Source: Toxonevra muliebris
Lineage: Eukaryota; Arthropoda; Insecta; Diptera; Pallopteridae
Reading direction: 5' to 3'
Assembly: GCA_963691655.1 (NCBI GenBank)
Contig: OY829330.1
Location: 16,836,815-16,900,814, forward strand
Length of the DNA: 64,000 bases
This document shows positions 44,431 through 55,352 of this stretch, piece after piece (position 1 is the first letter of the stretch; every line of letters begins with the position of its first letter). Below the pieces are notes generated by a model. It was not told the origin of the DNA, did not search any database, and saw only the letters and a program-made list of their open reading frames with translations. The translations under genes were made by a program, and so were the position numbers.

Positions 44431-46215
44431 CACAGTGCAACAAAAATTTTATGCGCAAAATTTTCGAACGGTCTTATAGTAATTTAGGGTAGCTGATCAC
44501 GACTGCGTACTCCATCACATTTAGTTCTCCCACAATATGGTCCTGAAGTCGGAAAAATGGGGTCTTCAGGGGCTATTAAGAAATTCCTTTATTTCAACAG
44601 ATACGAATTTGATGTCTGAAGCAAAGTTGGTAATCATAAAGAGATAAATAATTTTTGGGTACACACTTTTCCTCCATCTTCTACCCTTCCTCTTGAAAAT
44701 GGGATTTTATACCTCCTTTTTCTATAAATGGCCGATAAAACAAAAACCGTTGAGAAAACTACTATATTGTCTTTGGAGAAAAGGTTAAAAATTATAGGGG
44801 GTCTCAGAACATCAGAATAATGAATGAGGTAAATTTTTTCCAGAATAATGCAAAAACCGAATTTTTTGCATTAAAAGCGAGCCACTATGTAATTAAAAAA
44901 ATGGAATCGCTTGTTGTTTTTATTTATTTATTTATTTGCTAGGAATAATATATAATAATATAACTAGCTAAGCGGTGAGTGCTAGCTGCCAGGGCCTTCG
45001 ACTCCGCTTGTTGTTGTAATTATATTAGGCATGTGGAGCCAACAAAATTTAAAAAAAATGTAATTGATTTAAAATAAAAAATTTTTGTTGGCTCTTGAAA
45101 ATTTATTTTAAAGCCTCTACTGTAAAAAAATACAACAAAAAAAGTAAACATTAAAAACAAAGAAACAAACAGAGAAACAAGAGTTTTAGAGTATTTAAGG
45201 ATGTAGTCTGGTGTTCGAATTTCAATAAATCGATTATATTTAATGTATTTTAGTACAATATATTGAGATTATATTGCAAAAATTTCAGACCAAAACTCAA
45301 AATATTAACAAAGTTATTGCACATAATCGAGAACGCCTCATAATTACGCACTGTATGTTGTTAAAACTTTAAAAGCGTTTTTCTAGAAACAACGTTTTTT
45401 GACCGGCCCAGGGGTCTGAAAGAATACTATTAAACCGATTGGGCTGAAATTTTATATTTTAAAATAAGTTTTTCTATACGACAATGGCTTTCGCTGGTAG
45501 TAGAATTGTTTATTTTTAATCCTTATTTCCTTTTTTTAACCTCCTTTTTAAACAAAAAACAACATGATTTTTAAAAAAAACTTTTAGAAGACCGCCATTT
45601 TGTTATTTTTCAATAAAAATGTTTAAATCTACTATTGGTCAGAGTGACAAGCCTACAAAACAATAATCTATTTAATTTTTTTGTTTAAGATGACTTCAAG
45701 TGCCGTAATCACCCGGGCCAGCCCCACACCTTGTTTTTAGGTGTCCACTTTGAACGTAAAAGACACTAAAAAATTTCGTAAAACAAACTCCAAAAATTTT
45801 TTTAAGTGAAACTTCTTTTCTCTTGTCCTAGAGTAAAACCAACCGGATGTGACGTCGCGCGTAAGTTTGCAATGCGACATAATTTTGTCGAGCAATGTGC
45901 ATGAGGGGATAAATATCAATATTCCGTAACTGAATACACGAGCAAACTATTTAATAAACGATTCATAAATAGTTTTAATTCAATATAACATATTAATTTC
46001 ACACACACACACACGCCTATGGCAGAAAGAACAATGGTTAGCGTCGCCATCTTAAAGTTTATGACAATTATACATTTCACATACAGATGGTGCAAATGTC
46101 CAAGGAATTACATGAAGATGTCGCACACAAAAAGAGTTCTTCTACAATCATCATCGACATTACCGGTACAGAGTTGCAATTTTTGTTCTAGCATTAATCC
46201 CAAAAAAAAAAAAGA
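44431..46215. other. Unassigned interval
   Basis: AT-rich without recognised frames. A (TTTA)n run lies near 44925 and (CA)n near 45998. CGCTTGTTGT occurs at both 44910 and 45006, flanking AGCTAAGCGGTGAG, which I could not assign. Confidence 0.35.
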
Positions 46216-46219
46216 TTGG

Positions 46220-46413
46220 TTGTGTATTAACGAACACAAGGCAGAAGTGAAACTCTTGTGAACTAAACGAAATACAAGCAAATGAAATTAAAAAACACAA
46301 GCCAATGAAGTAAAAAATTTAGCGATTGAAAAATTTCATTTGCTTGTTATTTGCTTGTGTTTCGTTTAGTTCACAAGAAGTTTCACTTCTGCCTTGTGTT
46401 CGTTAATACACAA
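46220..46413. mobile_element. Foldback MITE, 194 bp
   Basis: Arms of about 65 bp (TTGTGTATTAACGAACACAA, GGCAGAAGTGAAACT and onward) are nearly perfect reverse complements around a short AT-rich centre near 46315. It is non-coding. Confidence 0.85.
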
Positions 46414-46449
46414 TTTTTTTGTCTAGTTAAAGATGTCAATAATAATATA

Positions 46450-46942
46450 TTGGGAGTATGAATGTATAAACTCGTATTTTTTTCGTAATTTGGATATTTA
46501 TTGTGAAAAAGTGATTGCAAATGTATTCTTTAAAGTATTGTCCATCGTTAGCCACAACCTTTTCCCATCTTTCTGGTAGCATACGGATTCCGCGTCGAAA
46601 GAACTCCTCATCTTTTGAGGCTATCTACGAATCGACCCATTTTTTTAGTTTTTCGAAAGAACGGAAGTGCTGTTCAGCCAGGCCATGTGTCATCGATCGG
46701 AACAAGAGGTAATCAGAAGGAGCAATGTCTGGAGAATACGGCGGGTGGGGTAGCACTTCCCATTTCAGCGTTTCCAAGTATGTTTTTACTTGTCTTGCAA
46801 CATGCGGCCAAGCATTGTCGTGCTGAAGAATAACTTCGTCGTGTCTATTCTCATATTCTGGCCTCTTATCCTTTAATGCTCGGGTCTAGTTGATAGATAT
46901 GAAGTTAGTCACAATTACGAGTTTATACATTCATACTCCTAA
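46450..46942 (-). mobile_element. Internally deleted mariner, 493 bp, both ends kept
   Basis: The ends are TTGGGAGTATGAATGTATAA (46450) and, reversed, TTAGGAGTATGAATGTATAA, continuing ACTCGTA on both sides. TA flanks them at 46448-46449 and 46943-46944. Inside, the minus strand retains the C-terminal third of a mariner transposase. Everything between the right terminal repeat and residue about 230 of the protein is gone. Confidence 0.9.
46505..46885 (-). pseudogene. Mariner transposase C-terminal relic
   Basis: The minus strand reads ALKDKRPEYENRHDEVILQH, DNAWPHVARQVKTYLETLKW, EVLPHPPYSPDIAPSDYLLF, RSMTHGLAEQHFRSFEKLKK and WVDS, then a stop, then EEFFRRGIRMLPERWEKVVA and NDGQYFKEY. It holds the second catalytic aspartate (QHDNA) and the SPDIAPSDY block with the third. 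This is an almost unbroken frame, much better kept than the mariner at 21693. It fits the mariner subfamily in which the sequence ends RWEKVVAsdGQYF. With no N-terminal half, it cannot bind or cut DNA alone. Confidence 0.9.
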
Positions 46943-47230
46943 TACTTATAAAAAATGTAAATGATTGTATTTTATTTTGTTATAATAAAAAATTCTCCAA
47001 ATAACCTTAAAAATTATGCCGAAACACGAGACTACATCCTTAAAAAAAGTACTCATTCGGAAAAAACAAAAAAATATATATATATATATATAAAAAAAAG
47101 TTTGTGCGTGAAGGTTAAATGTATATCTAACGTTTGAAAATCGGGTCAGGGTGCAGCGGGGGGTAGAAGTTTTCTACTCCACCAAAGTTAAAAAAAAAAT
47201 CAAAAAACCAAACTTTAATTAAGACAGGCT

Positions 47231-47500
47231 TAAAGAACGTGTATGTGTAGTCATCACAACAACAGTGTATACAGAGACGGGCAAATCATATGGCCGTTTC
47301 GGAATCCGCCACGATTCCTCATCAGTGATCTTAGTGATAGTTCTTAATCTTTCAATTTCCTATATAAGCTACTAATATTTGAAATCATAACCAAGAATTG
47401 CAGATTTGATTCCAAATATCTTCACTGTATAGAGATATTGAAAGAAAACTACCACTACCGTTCTGTTTCCTTTTTTGTTGTTGTGTTTTTTAACAGTTCG
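47231..47500 (+). repeat. Dispersed repeat B, long copy 1
   Basis: GTAGTCATCACAACAACA, GACGGGCAAATCAT, GGCCGTTTCGGAATCCGCCA and AGTTCTTAATCTTTCAAT continue to ACTACCACTACCGTTCT. The same order occurs in 52128-52400. A 30-base duplicate, CAGGCTTAAAGAACGTGTAT, is at both 47225 and 47668. Confidence 0.75.
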
Positions 47501-47699
47501 TCATTTCAAAGTTTGGGACATGAGAGAGAGTGTGTGTGTGTTGAATCATGCCATATTCAATTAATTTCTTATGTTTTTGTAGACTATGGAAAATTAAATC
47601 TAGTTGTTAATTTTTTCAAAGTCTTGACTACTGTTCCATGTATGTGCTTCATTAAATAATGTGTACCAGGCTTAAAGAACGTGTATGTGTAGTCATATC

Positions 47700-48150
47700 A
47701 TCGTCTTTGGTTTTAATACTGAAATTCGAAAAATCATTGTGAAAGTTTTTCAACAAAAAAGTGCCCTGGCAAACTATTAACCGTACAAAGTTCAGAAAGT
47801 TCCAGATCGGAATGCTACGAAAAATATTGACTCAAGAATAGAGCACACAAAAAAGAAAATGCAGGCAAACTTTGCAAAAAAATTTCAGTATTCCATCATG
47901 GATGATGAAACATATGTATTGGCGGACTTTTAGCAGCTTTCAGGTGACGACTTTTACATAGCGTATCAGCAGGGAAATGTACCAGAAAAGTACAGAACCC
48001 AAAGAAAGTTCCCTAAGAAATTTCTCGTGTGGCTCACCAGCTGCTGTAAAAGAAGCCAGCCGTATGTAATTTGTAAGCTAATCAATACGGATATTCACAA
48101 GGTGCTCCATATAGGCCTTCGGTATGCTAACATTGAATAACTAACTCTGA
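47700..48150 (+). pseudogene. Tc1/mariner-superfamily transposase relic
   Basis: The plus strand reads MQANFAKKFQYSIMDDETYV, LADF, a stop, DDFYIAYQQGNVPEKYRTQR, KFPKKFLVWLTSC, then QPYVICKLINTDIH. The DDETY block with the first catalytic aspartate, followed by KFPKKVLVW and 'QP.I' segments, is typical of a Tc1-like insect transposase type. The frame before 47850 (TEIRKIIVKVFQQ-like) fits an N-terminal helix-turn-helix. Stops and loss of the later aspartates make it dead. Confidence 0.65.
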
Positions 48151-48199
48151 CATTTTTCAGCCGATTTCGACAAATGAGCAAGATTTATTTAGGATATTC

Positions 48200-48440
48200 T
48201 TCACCATTTGTTTCAAATCACTTTTTGAACTTCAGTGGTGTTTCGTGAATGTCATGTGGACTCTATGTTCAACAAATTCAACAGTTTTGTTTATTGACTT
48301 TGCCAGAGGGTGTAAAATGACTTCGACCGTCATCAAAATTTTGTACCCAAAATCAGGCTCCGCATCGATCATTCTTGCGACGGTATTTCCATATTGCAAG
48401 CGATGCGGCTTGTCCACTCTCAACAATCAATTGTAATTTG
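48200..48440 (-). pseudogene. IS630-type transposase fragment
   Basis: The minus-strand frame reads KPHRLQYGNTVARMIDAEPD, FGYKILMTVEVILHPLAKSI, NKTVEFVEH. This aligns by eye with the 'RRRQFANW..EMIDADPDFGKKILFSDEAHFxLNGYVNKQNCRIW' region of insect IS630-type transposases, the same type as the relic at 1950-2745. The catalytic SDEAHF is lost (TVEVIL). Only this fragment is present. Confidence 0.6.
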
Positions 48441-48767
48441 TATAAATGATTTCCGACTGCCACGCCTACTTACCATATATACTTAGGTTTAACTTGATTT
48501 TCTAAATTATGAAAATTTATTTTTAAAACATTATGATTCCAATGTTTAGTTCTACATTTTCAACCAAAAATGGACTCCACTAACCCAGATATATAATCCA
48601 CAGGTAATTTCGTCTACGAGAATAACGAATATTAATTTTTATTAATAAAGACAAAGTTTCAAACACAAAAAAGACTCGCAAATTTGCCGTCTTTATTTTT
48701 GGTAAACCTGTTTCCAGGGACATCGTGTGAATGATGTCTGTGATGGTATTACTTCTGCTTAGGGAAA

Positions 48768-48905
48768 TGGTATCGTGAGAAAAGTATCGATACTATAAGT
48801 ACTCATTTGAAGTATTGACCGAAAAGTAACGGGAACTCAAAAGTATCGACATAAATGTACTCGATACCTAAAGTTAAGGGTTTCGATACCTAATGTATAA
48901 AAAAT
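48768..48905. mobile_element. GTATCGA-rich transposon end (hAT-like)
   Basis: It starts TAGGGAAATGGTATCGTGAG and holds repeated AAGTATCGA and ACTCGATACC motifs. It is the mirror of the end at 7439-7658. The other end was not found. Confidence 0.5.
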
Positions 48906-49935
48906 CATAAAATCCGTTTAAAAAATTTAGAAGAAAAAAATATCATCATTTTAGCATTAAGACATATTTTCTGGATCTAAAAACAAAAAAACCACAGAGC
49001 TTATATTCAGGTTTTATACTAAATACATCAGAAACTAATCTTAACTCTAAAATCCATTAAAAAAAAATTCTACAGTTTGTTCAAAATAATAAAATTTTTT
49101 TTTCGAAAATGTACAAAATTTTAGCTTATTGCCAACCAATGAACCACTTAAATAAAAAATTTGACTTTCAAGGACTATAACTACATAGGACCACCAACAT
49201 TGTTCATATTCTTAGATTAGAAGTATTTCCAATAAATGAAACTATTTTTTTCCTGATGCGCAGAATTGGGTTTTGTCCAGCTAGCTTGTTCTACTCGAAA
49301 CACTGTGGCCCGGTGTAAATGGTTGCGCGAATGAATCTTCATTCGTTCGGCCGGTGTAAATGGTGTAGCGTTAAATCAACGTTGAACATTGGTTCGCTAT
49401 AAAATGCTTACGAACAATGCTCATGCGTTGTAAATGGTAGCTTAAACAGAACGAATGAAAAAATCTTCATTCGGGCTAATCGAACTGAGTTTGATTTCCA
49501 GTGCGAATGCAGTTTTGCTGTTGTTGGTCCATCTACATCGAGCGAGCCTTTTGGGCTCTTTTTATAAAGGTTTTCATTATAATCACTTTTTTCGTACAAT
49601 GAATCAAATCAGTTTTGGCACAAGCAACGTTTTTCAGAAAACGTGCGCCAAAATATTTAGTAATAGCTATTTAGACAGATATTTTTGATGTAGCTAGAAT
49701 CATTAGTTCATTTCGATCAAAACACAAAAAAAAATGTCCCGTTACTTCATACACAACAAGCAATATGAGAAAAATTAAAATAAAGTCCACATCAAAAAAG
49801 TTTTATGTGTGACATGTTTTTGCTAATATAAAGGTATTCTTTAAATTCTATTTTCCTATTAGGTTTCTCTGCTCATAATTATTGCGCAGTAGTCCAATTG
49901 TCAAATATTTTATGTTAGTGTTAATTTTGATTTCG
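48906..49935. other. Unassigned interval
   Basis: At 49300-49460 GGTGTAAATGGT and TGTAAATGGTAG recur three times beside GAATGAATCTTCATTCG palindromes, probably an old foldback element. Otherwise AT-rich with no recognised coding. Confidence 0.35.
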
Positions 49936-49942
49936 TGATAGA

Positions 49943-50100
49943 ATGAGCAAAATGGCCAGTCGTACAGTAGACGTTCGTAAAATTATAATAAATCTTCACG
50001 TAAAGCGTAAATCTTATCACGAAATCGGTAATATAACAGTAACTGGTAACGTTTGCCCCAGGTTCTAACAAATTAAGAGACTTTAAATCTGCTATCAAAA
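49943..50100 (+). pseudogene. Tc1-like transposase N-terminal fragment
   Basis: The plus strand from 49943 reads MSKMASRTVDVRKIIINLHV, KRKSYHEIGNI. This resembles the first helix-turn-helix of Tc1-like transposases (VRKIIIDLYKxGKSYREIA). It ends after about 35 residues. The opposite strand of the following bases carries the unidentified ADLKSLNLLEPGANV fragment. Confidence 0.55.
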
Positions 50101-51122
50101 TTTACGCTTTTGATTTAGATAGTTCCAGTTTTCGGATAAGGTGTTTATTCACAAAAAAATAGATATAGTTTTTCACCAACTTCCGAAAACTCTATATTAT
50201 TGGATGTTGGTAGTCTTTGTTCTGGTAAATATGGTACCGGAAGTTCAACACAATGAGACACAGCCAGCAAAGGTCAAGGTACTCCTTCATATTCCAAAGT
50301 TTTTCATCTGTGTCTGTTTAAATTCAAAACAGCTTTATTTGTGTAAATAAAATTAGTGAATTATACTCTCTAGAACCTAGCCAACGCATTTGAATTTCAT
50401 AGAGTTTCGTTGGCTTTTAGAGGAAAAGTTAAAAAACCTGACTAGAATAAATTGCAAAAATAAGTTACCTATGACCATGAAATTAAACCATTGTAACAAT
50501 TACGGCAACAATGTTTCGGTGTCTAAGATTCAGCAGGAAATACTTCTAACTCAAAATACAACTTAAAAATATCTTAAACTTTACTATTAAAAAAATAAAC
50601 ATGATTTTCTGAGAGAATGTGTTTTCCGCATACGTTGCAAAACCAACCACATTTTTTCTGCACAATTTGTCATTTTATGGAAACAAAGAAAATATTACCT
50701 AAGTAAATAAAAAATAGGAGAATACTTTAGCAAACTTAACTGAATTGGGCTATTAAACCGAAGTAATGATTTTTATAAATTTACAAAGTACCGAAATTGT
50801 GAAAAAAAATCGTTGAAAAAGCATATATACCATTGCAAAAAGCTAATAAACATTTGAAGATATAAGTGCTTAACTTAATTGATTACTTAATTAAAGTTTA
50901 TTTTGCTATGTAAAATAAATTTTTAGTTTAGAAAATACTTTTAAAGACACACCAGTTCGCTGCGTATAAAAGGTGAAAATCTTGAACATTTTTGGAATTT
51001 GGGTTTATTTTTACTAAAATCATGTTAACAAATTTTTGTTGTTCAGTGACCTATAGTAGAATTTCTTGAACATATTAACCCTCTATCGACCCCCGCAATG
51101 GGTCAAAAATGTAACTTTTTTT
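50101..51122. other. Unassigned interval
   Basis: AT-rich. TTAACCCTCTATCG at 51077 resembles a piggyBac-type left end and lies on the 3' side of the minus-strand piggyBac relic at 51572-51911, but no matching right end was found. Confidence 0.35.
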
Positions 51123-51430
51123 GAAAAAGGAAAATTGAACTTTGCTAACTGTAAATGTAATTTTTTAAGGTCTAATGATTGTTGGGACTATTTCAACAAT
51201 ACAACTTTCTCTCGGAATGTCTATTTTGACTCTCTTATGAAAAATCCAAAATTTTATCAAAAATCCAAAATTTTATTTTTTTTTATTTTGAAAAAGGAAA
51301 ATTGAACTTTGGTAACTGTAAATGTAATTTTTTAAGGTCTAATGATTGTTGGGACTATTTCAACAATACAACTTTCTCTCGGAATGTCTATTTTGACTCT
51401 CTTATGAAAAATCCAAAATTTTATCAAAAT
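51123..51430. repeat. Tandem duplication, 167-bp period, almost identical
   Basis: The segment beginning GAAAAAGGAAAATTGAAC at 51123 is repeated from 51290 with a single difference seen (TTTGCTAAC against TTTGGTAAC) over about 140 bases. The junction contains a second AAAATCCAAAATTTTAT. The high identity implies a recent event or an assembly artefact. Confidence 0.9.
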
Positions 51431-51571
51431 GGAATAAGCGTTTCCCGAGATATGAACTGGTAATTTGCTCGATGACGATTTGATGAAAACAAAACAAAGT
51501 TTTGATAAAAAACTTTTTTTCCCATTGTAGTATAAAAAATATTTTGTTAAAAAAAAACATGCATTCATAAT

Positions 51572-51911
51572 TCATGCAAATAAACTACAGAATTTATTTT
51601 TACCATTTATATAATGATGAAATTGGTATTGATCCACAACAAAGCAGCAAATCGCCGATGCATTGTCATGTAAGTCAACACCACCCATATGCGCATTATA
51701 GTCCGCAATGGCTTGAGGAATTTTGATGATGGCGTGATTTTCTTTCTTGCGACCGTACCGTTTCGCTTGATCAAAAAGTCCCATGGTTTGTTAGAAACGT
51801 GACTAAAGCGTTAGAATTTGCTAGCTGGAATCGAGCAATGCAAAGGAATCACCCTTTTGCTTCATCTCAGATACGTGAGCACCATCAACTCTAATTTTAC
51901 GAACAGTTCCT
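51572..51911 (-). pseudogene. piggyBac transposase C-terminal relic
   Basis: The minus strand gives GTVRKIRVDGAHVSEMKQKG, DSFALLDS, then MGLFDQAKRYGRKKENHAII and KIPQAIADYNAHMGGVDLHD. The IADYN..MGGVDxxD block is the hallmark of piggyBac-family transposases, and the preceding 'GT.R..R' segment fits the same family. Stops occur between the two parts, and the catalytic core upstream is missing. Several TTAA-flanked MITEs in this window belong to the same superfamily, but no sequence link between their ends and this gene was found. Confidence 0.8.
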
Positions 51912-52127
51912 GAAAAAAAATCGAACGATCAATGGAACAGATTTCCATGATTTCATTGCACCTTCTTGTCCACTGGTGACTGAAATCACCACCGTAATTT
52001 TTTCAAATGTAATAGCTACTTGAAACACATATGTGCATGGTATAGGTGTGTTTACTAAAAGTACGTATCATGGGCATTCTGAATCAATAAAAGCATTTCA
52101 TTTGAAGTTATATATAAACAGGCTTGA

Positions 52128-52400
52128 TGAACAAATGTAGTCATCACAACAACAATGTATATAGAGACGGACAAATCATCAGACAGCCGTTTCGGAATCC
52201 GCCACAATTCCTAATCAGTGATCTTAGCGATAGTTCTTAATCTTTCAATATTCTATATAAGCTACTAATATTTGAAATCATAACCCAGAATTACAGATTT
52301 GATTCCAAATATCTTCACTGAATAGAGATATTGAAAGAAACTACCACTACCGTTCTATATCCTTATGTTGTTGTTTTTTTCCCATTGTAGCTAGTCTGCA
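52128..52400 (+). repeat. Dispersed repeat B, long copy 2
   Basis: It begins TGAACAAATGTAGTCATCAC and continues through GCCGTTTCGGAATCCGCCAC to ACTACCACTACCGTTCTAT. It is close to 47231-47500 and starts like 6766-6836. Confidence 0.75.
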
Positions 52401-52704
52401 TAACAGTTCGTTATTTGAAAGTCTAGTATATAAATAATTTTAGTTTTTTTTCATTAAATTTATGTTTTATGAAATTATGATGATGTTTTTTAATGTTTTA
52501 TGCAAACCCCTATAAAAAACACACACACACATACAAATTCAAATTGTTTTTTCAAAGGTCTCTTGTAAACGTAGAAATCACAAATTGGCACATATTTGCT
52601 ATATCTGAGGCGCTACGGTCTCTCAAAGTAGTGGTGACTAGAATCACCGGCCTTGCCAAATTGGCAACCTTATTATGGGCTACCTACAACGCCTAATTAT
52701 AGGG

Positions 52705-53182
52705 TGTACATTGGGGCGAACCGATTTGTATGGAATATTTTTAACGCTATATCCGTCATTTTTTGAAAGGTCTTGAAAAGAGAAAAATTTTGGTATATAT
52801 TTTACTTTTAAATTTGGACATCATTTTCGCTTTCCCGATGGCGTTCGAAAATTTAAAACTACGATTTAAAAATTTTTCAAGTAAATAATATAATTGCAAT
52901 TAGTTCTATTTAATTATAATGTATTTACTTATTTGTTTTCATAGGCTTAGCTGTCAGCAGTTTTTTTTATGTAAGATATTATATTAATATAAGTAAAATT
53001 AAAATAATTTTTTTAAATAAAAAACAGAAACAAAACTTGGCATTTTTTAATTTTCAAAGCCCATCAGGAAACCGAAAATGATGACCAAATTTAAAAATAT
53101 GTATACCAAAATTTTTCTCTTTTCAAGACCTTTTAGGAAATTCATGACGGATTCGAAAAAAATCGATCCGGCCTACTGTACA
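52705..53182. mobile_element. MITE with long imperfect inverted ends
   Basis: The outer ends TGTACATTGGGGCGAACCG and, reversed, TGTACAGTAGGCCGGATCG are similar. The inner arms 52746-52870 and 53040-53150 carry TCATTTTTTGAAAGGTCTTG with AGAGAAAAATTTTGGTAT and its reverse complement. It is non-coding. Confidence 0.75.
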
Positions 53183-53821
53183 TACCACTGTTATAAGTTA
53201 AAAACCAATATACATTTGTATGCATCTTATAAACAGTGTATAAAAATACTCGTAATTGAAGGAACAACAAAAAATATAAACAAGTTTGTTCAATACACAA
53301 AGTGAAGTGTGTGTGTGATTTTTAAAACTTTCACTTAGAGAATTCGCCAAAGCAATACATAACCTACCCTACAGGGAAATTTAATGCGCTTCCATCGTGC
53401 TGCGCATCTAACGCGCGCATATAAAGAAGTGATCATAAAAATGTTAATCATTCTCTAGATATTTTTTAACGGGTTATACACACTTGTTGTCGGAAAAAAG
53501 GGTATTTTAATTTTTTATTTTTTGCGTACGTTTTTTCAGAATAAGTCATAGAAATTTTTTTTTTTTTTATGTTTCAAGTTATTTCATGAATTTTTTCAAC
53601 AAAAAATGTTGACAACTGGGAACAATACGGCCGTTGTGCCAAAAATCCTTTTTTAGTAACCCCGCAAGGGGTTATGACAGAACAGATTTTAGTTTTCATC
53701 GTCACACTCTTAGTGAAAGAAGAATTTTGTGAAATTTATATTTTTAAAAAAATTAGGATTTTTGTAAATTCTTGATTGTTGAGGGTCTGAAAATTTGGTT
53801 TTGGTGGCCAAAAAAAAGGAT
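53183..53821. other. Unassigned interval
   Basis: AT-rich. CCCCGCAAGGGG near 53660 is a small palindrome. No gene was recognised. Confidence 0.35.
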
Positions 53822-55352
53822 GTATGGAAAAAACATTTATCTTGCACATATCTATTCCTATGTAAAGTGAATGGCGTACCCAGTTTTTTGATACAACTGA
53901 ACCGAAAGCCACCCCTAGCGCCTAAAGTTATCATTTGGCACTTTGTTTCTTAAAAATTTTCAAATTCACCCGTTAGAATTTTCCAGATAGCGGTAATTTT
54001 TTAAAAATTAAAGTACGTAGAATTGTGGGTAATTCAATTTAGTTATATTTGAACTAGTAAATTAACTTTTAGTGAACCCATGTTGAGTACAATCAAGTTC
54101 ACCTTTGACAAATGTCGTCAAAAAATTGCACGAAAAAACAAATCAGGAGTTGAAAAATTGTTTTAAAGTGGAAATTTTGTAATCTTTATTTACGTCTGTC
54201 AATTACAGTATTATATGTACAGGTTTCCCACGTACAACACGGCACTCGTAGAGCACGATTTCGCTCCAACACGATTTGCGAATAGCTGAGTCCCTCGTAT
54301 AACACGATTGGTGAAAATAATTTAGAAATTCAAATTGCTTTTTGAATTTGTTAATAAGCTATTTAACTACAACTCTAATTTTTATTTGTTATATTTTTCA
54401 AATTCCAGTTCACTCTGTGTTCTAGTTTCATTATAATTTTTGCTTGTACAATTCAAATTTTTTCTTTAAATGTTCCAAGAAATTTTCTGTTAAGTGCTTA
54501 TTATTAAATTTTTTTTATATAAAATCAATATATTTTCTCTTTTTTTACTTTTTACAACCAAAAATAAAAACTTTAATTTATTTACAAAATAGAGAAAATC
54601 TATCATACCGTACAAAAAGTTAAAATATACATGAAGCAAATGAATGCCCCTGAATGTGACAGCTCGAACGAGCACTAATCCCAAAAAGTTTTTTTTTTTA
54701 ACTCTTGGAACTTAACCCTATTTTGTACTACTTGCTTGTCCCGTATAATACGATTTCGTACATAACACGACAAATTTTTAAACTCTTGAAAGCCTAAATC
54801 CGCTTTTTATACTGCTTCCTCGTTTAGTATAACATGAATTCGCATAACACGATGTTTTTTTGGAATCTAACTATCGTGTTATACGGGGGAAACCTGTATT
54901 ACATATTGATACAAATTAATAATTTTGACGCAAGCGATTAAGTATGGAGAAAATGTTAAAAATTAGTAGTTACTTCTTAATTGGTAAGTTTTATTAATTT
55001 CAACGCTTGCTTGGTGAACTTAATTGTACTCGACATGGGTTCACTAAAAATGAATTTACTAGTTCAAATATAACTCGATTTGAATTTGAATTTTTGTATT
55101 TTTAATAAACTAAATTGAATTACCTACAATTCTACGTACTTTAATTTTAGAAAAATTACCGCTATCTGGAAAATCCCAACGGGTAAATTTGATAATTCAT
55201 AAAAAAAGTGCCAAATGGTCACTTTAGGCGCTAGAGGTGGCTTTTGGTTCAGTTGTATCAAACTGGGTACGCCATTCGCTTAAGTGGCTTATTTTACATA
55301 GGCATAGATATCTGAAATTCATTTATGTGCAAGATAAATGTTTTTTCCATAC
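53822..55352. mobile_element. Large palindromic element, about 280-340-bp arms (family E)
   Basis: The left arm 53822-54103 and right arm 55013-55352 are reverse complements over most of their length: GTATGGAAAAAACATTTATC, GCGCCTAAAGT, CCAGATAGCGGTAATTTTT, ACGTAGAATTGTGGGTAATT and GAACCCATGTTGAGTACAAT on the left. A separate TA-flanked element occupies most of the centre (54220-54896). The sequence right of the right arm (to 55498) matches 28530-28720. Confidence 0.8.
54220..54896. mobile_element. TA-flanked element with CAGGTTTCCC ends, 677 bp
   Basis: The ends are CAGGTTTCCCACGTACAACA and, reversed, CAGGTTTCCCCCGTATAACA, flanked by TA at 54218-54219 and 54897-54898. Subterminal copies of TATAACACGA or its reverse recur at both ends, about four on each side. 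The layout fits Tc1/mariner/pogo non-autonomous elements. No protein was recognised. Confidence 0.85.

Noticed and set aside
48232..48436. Two overlapping host-like frames on opposite strands
   Set aside because: The minus-strand frame matches an IS630-type transposase segment; the plus-strand frame is its shadow.
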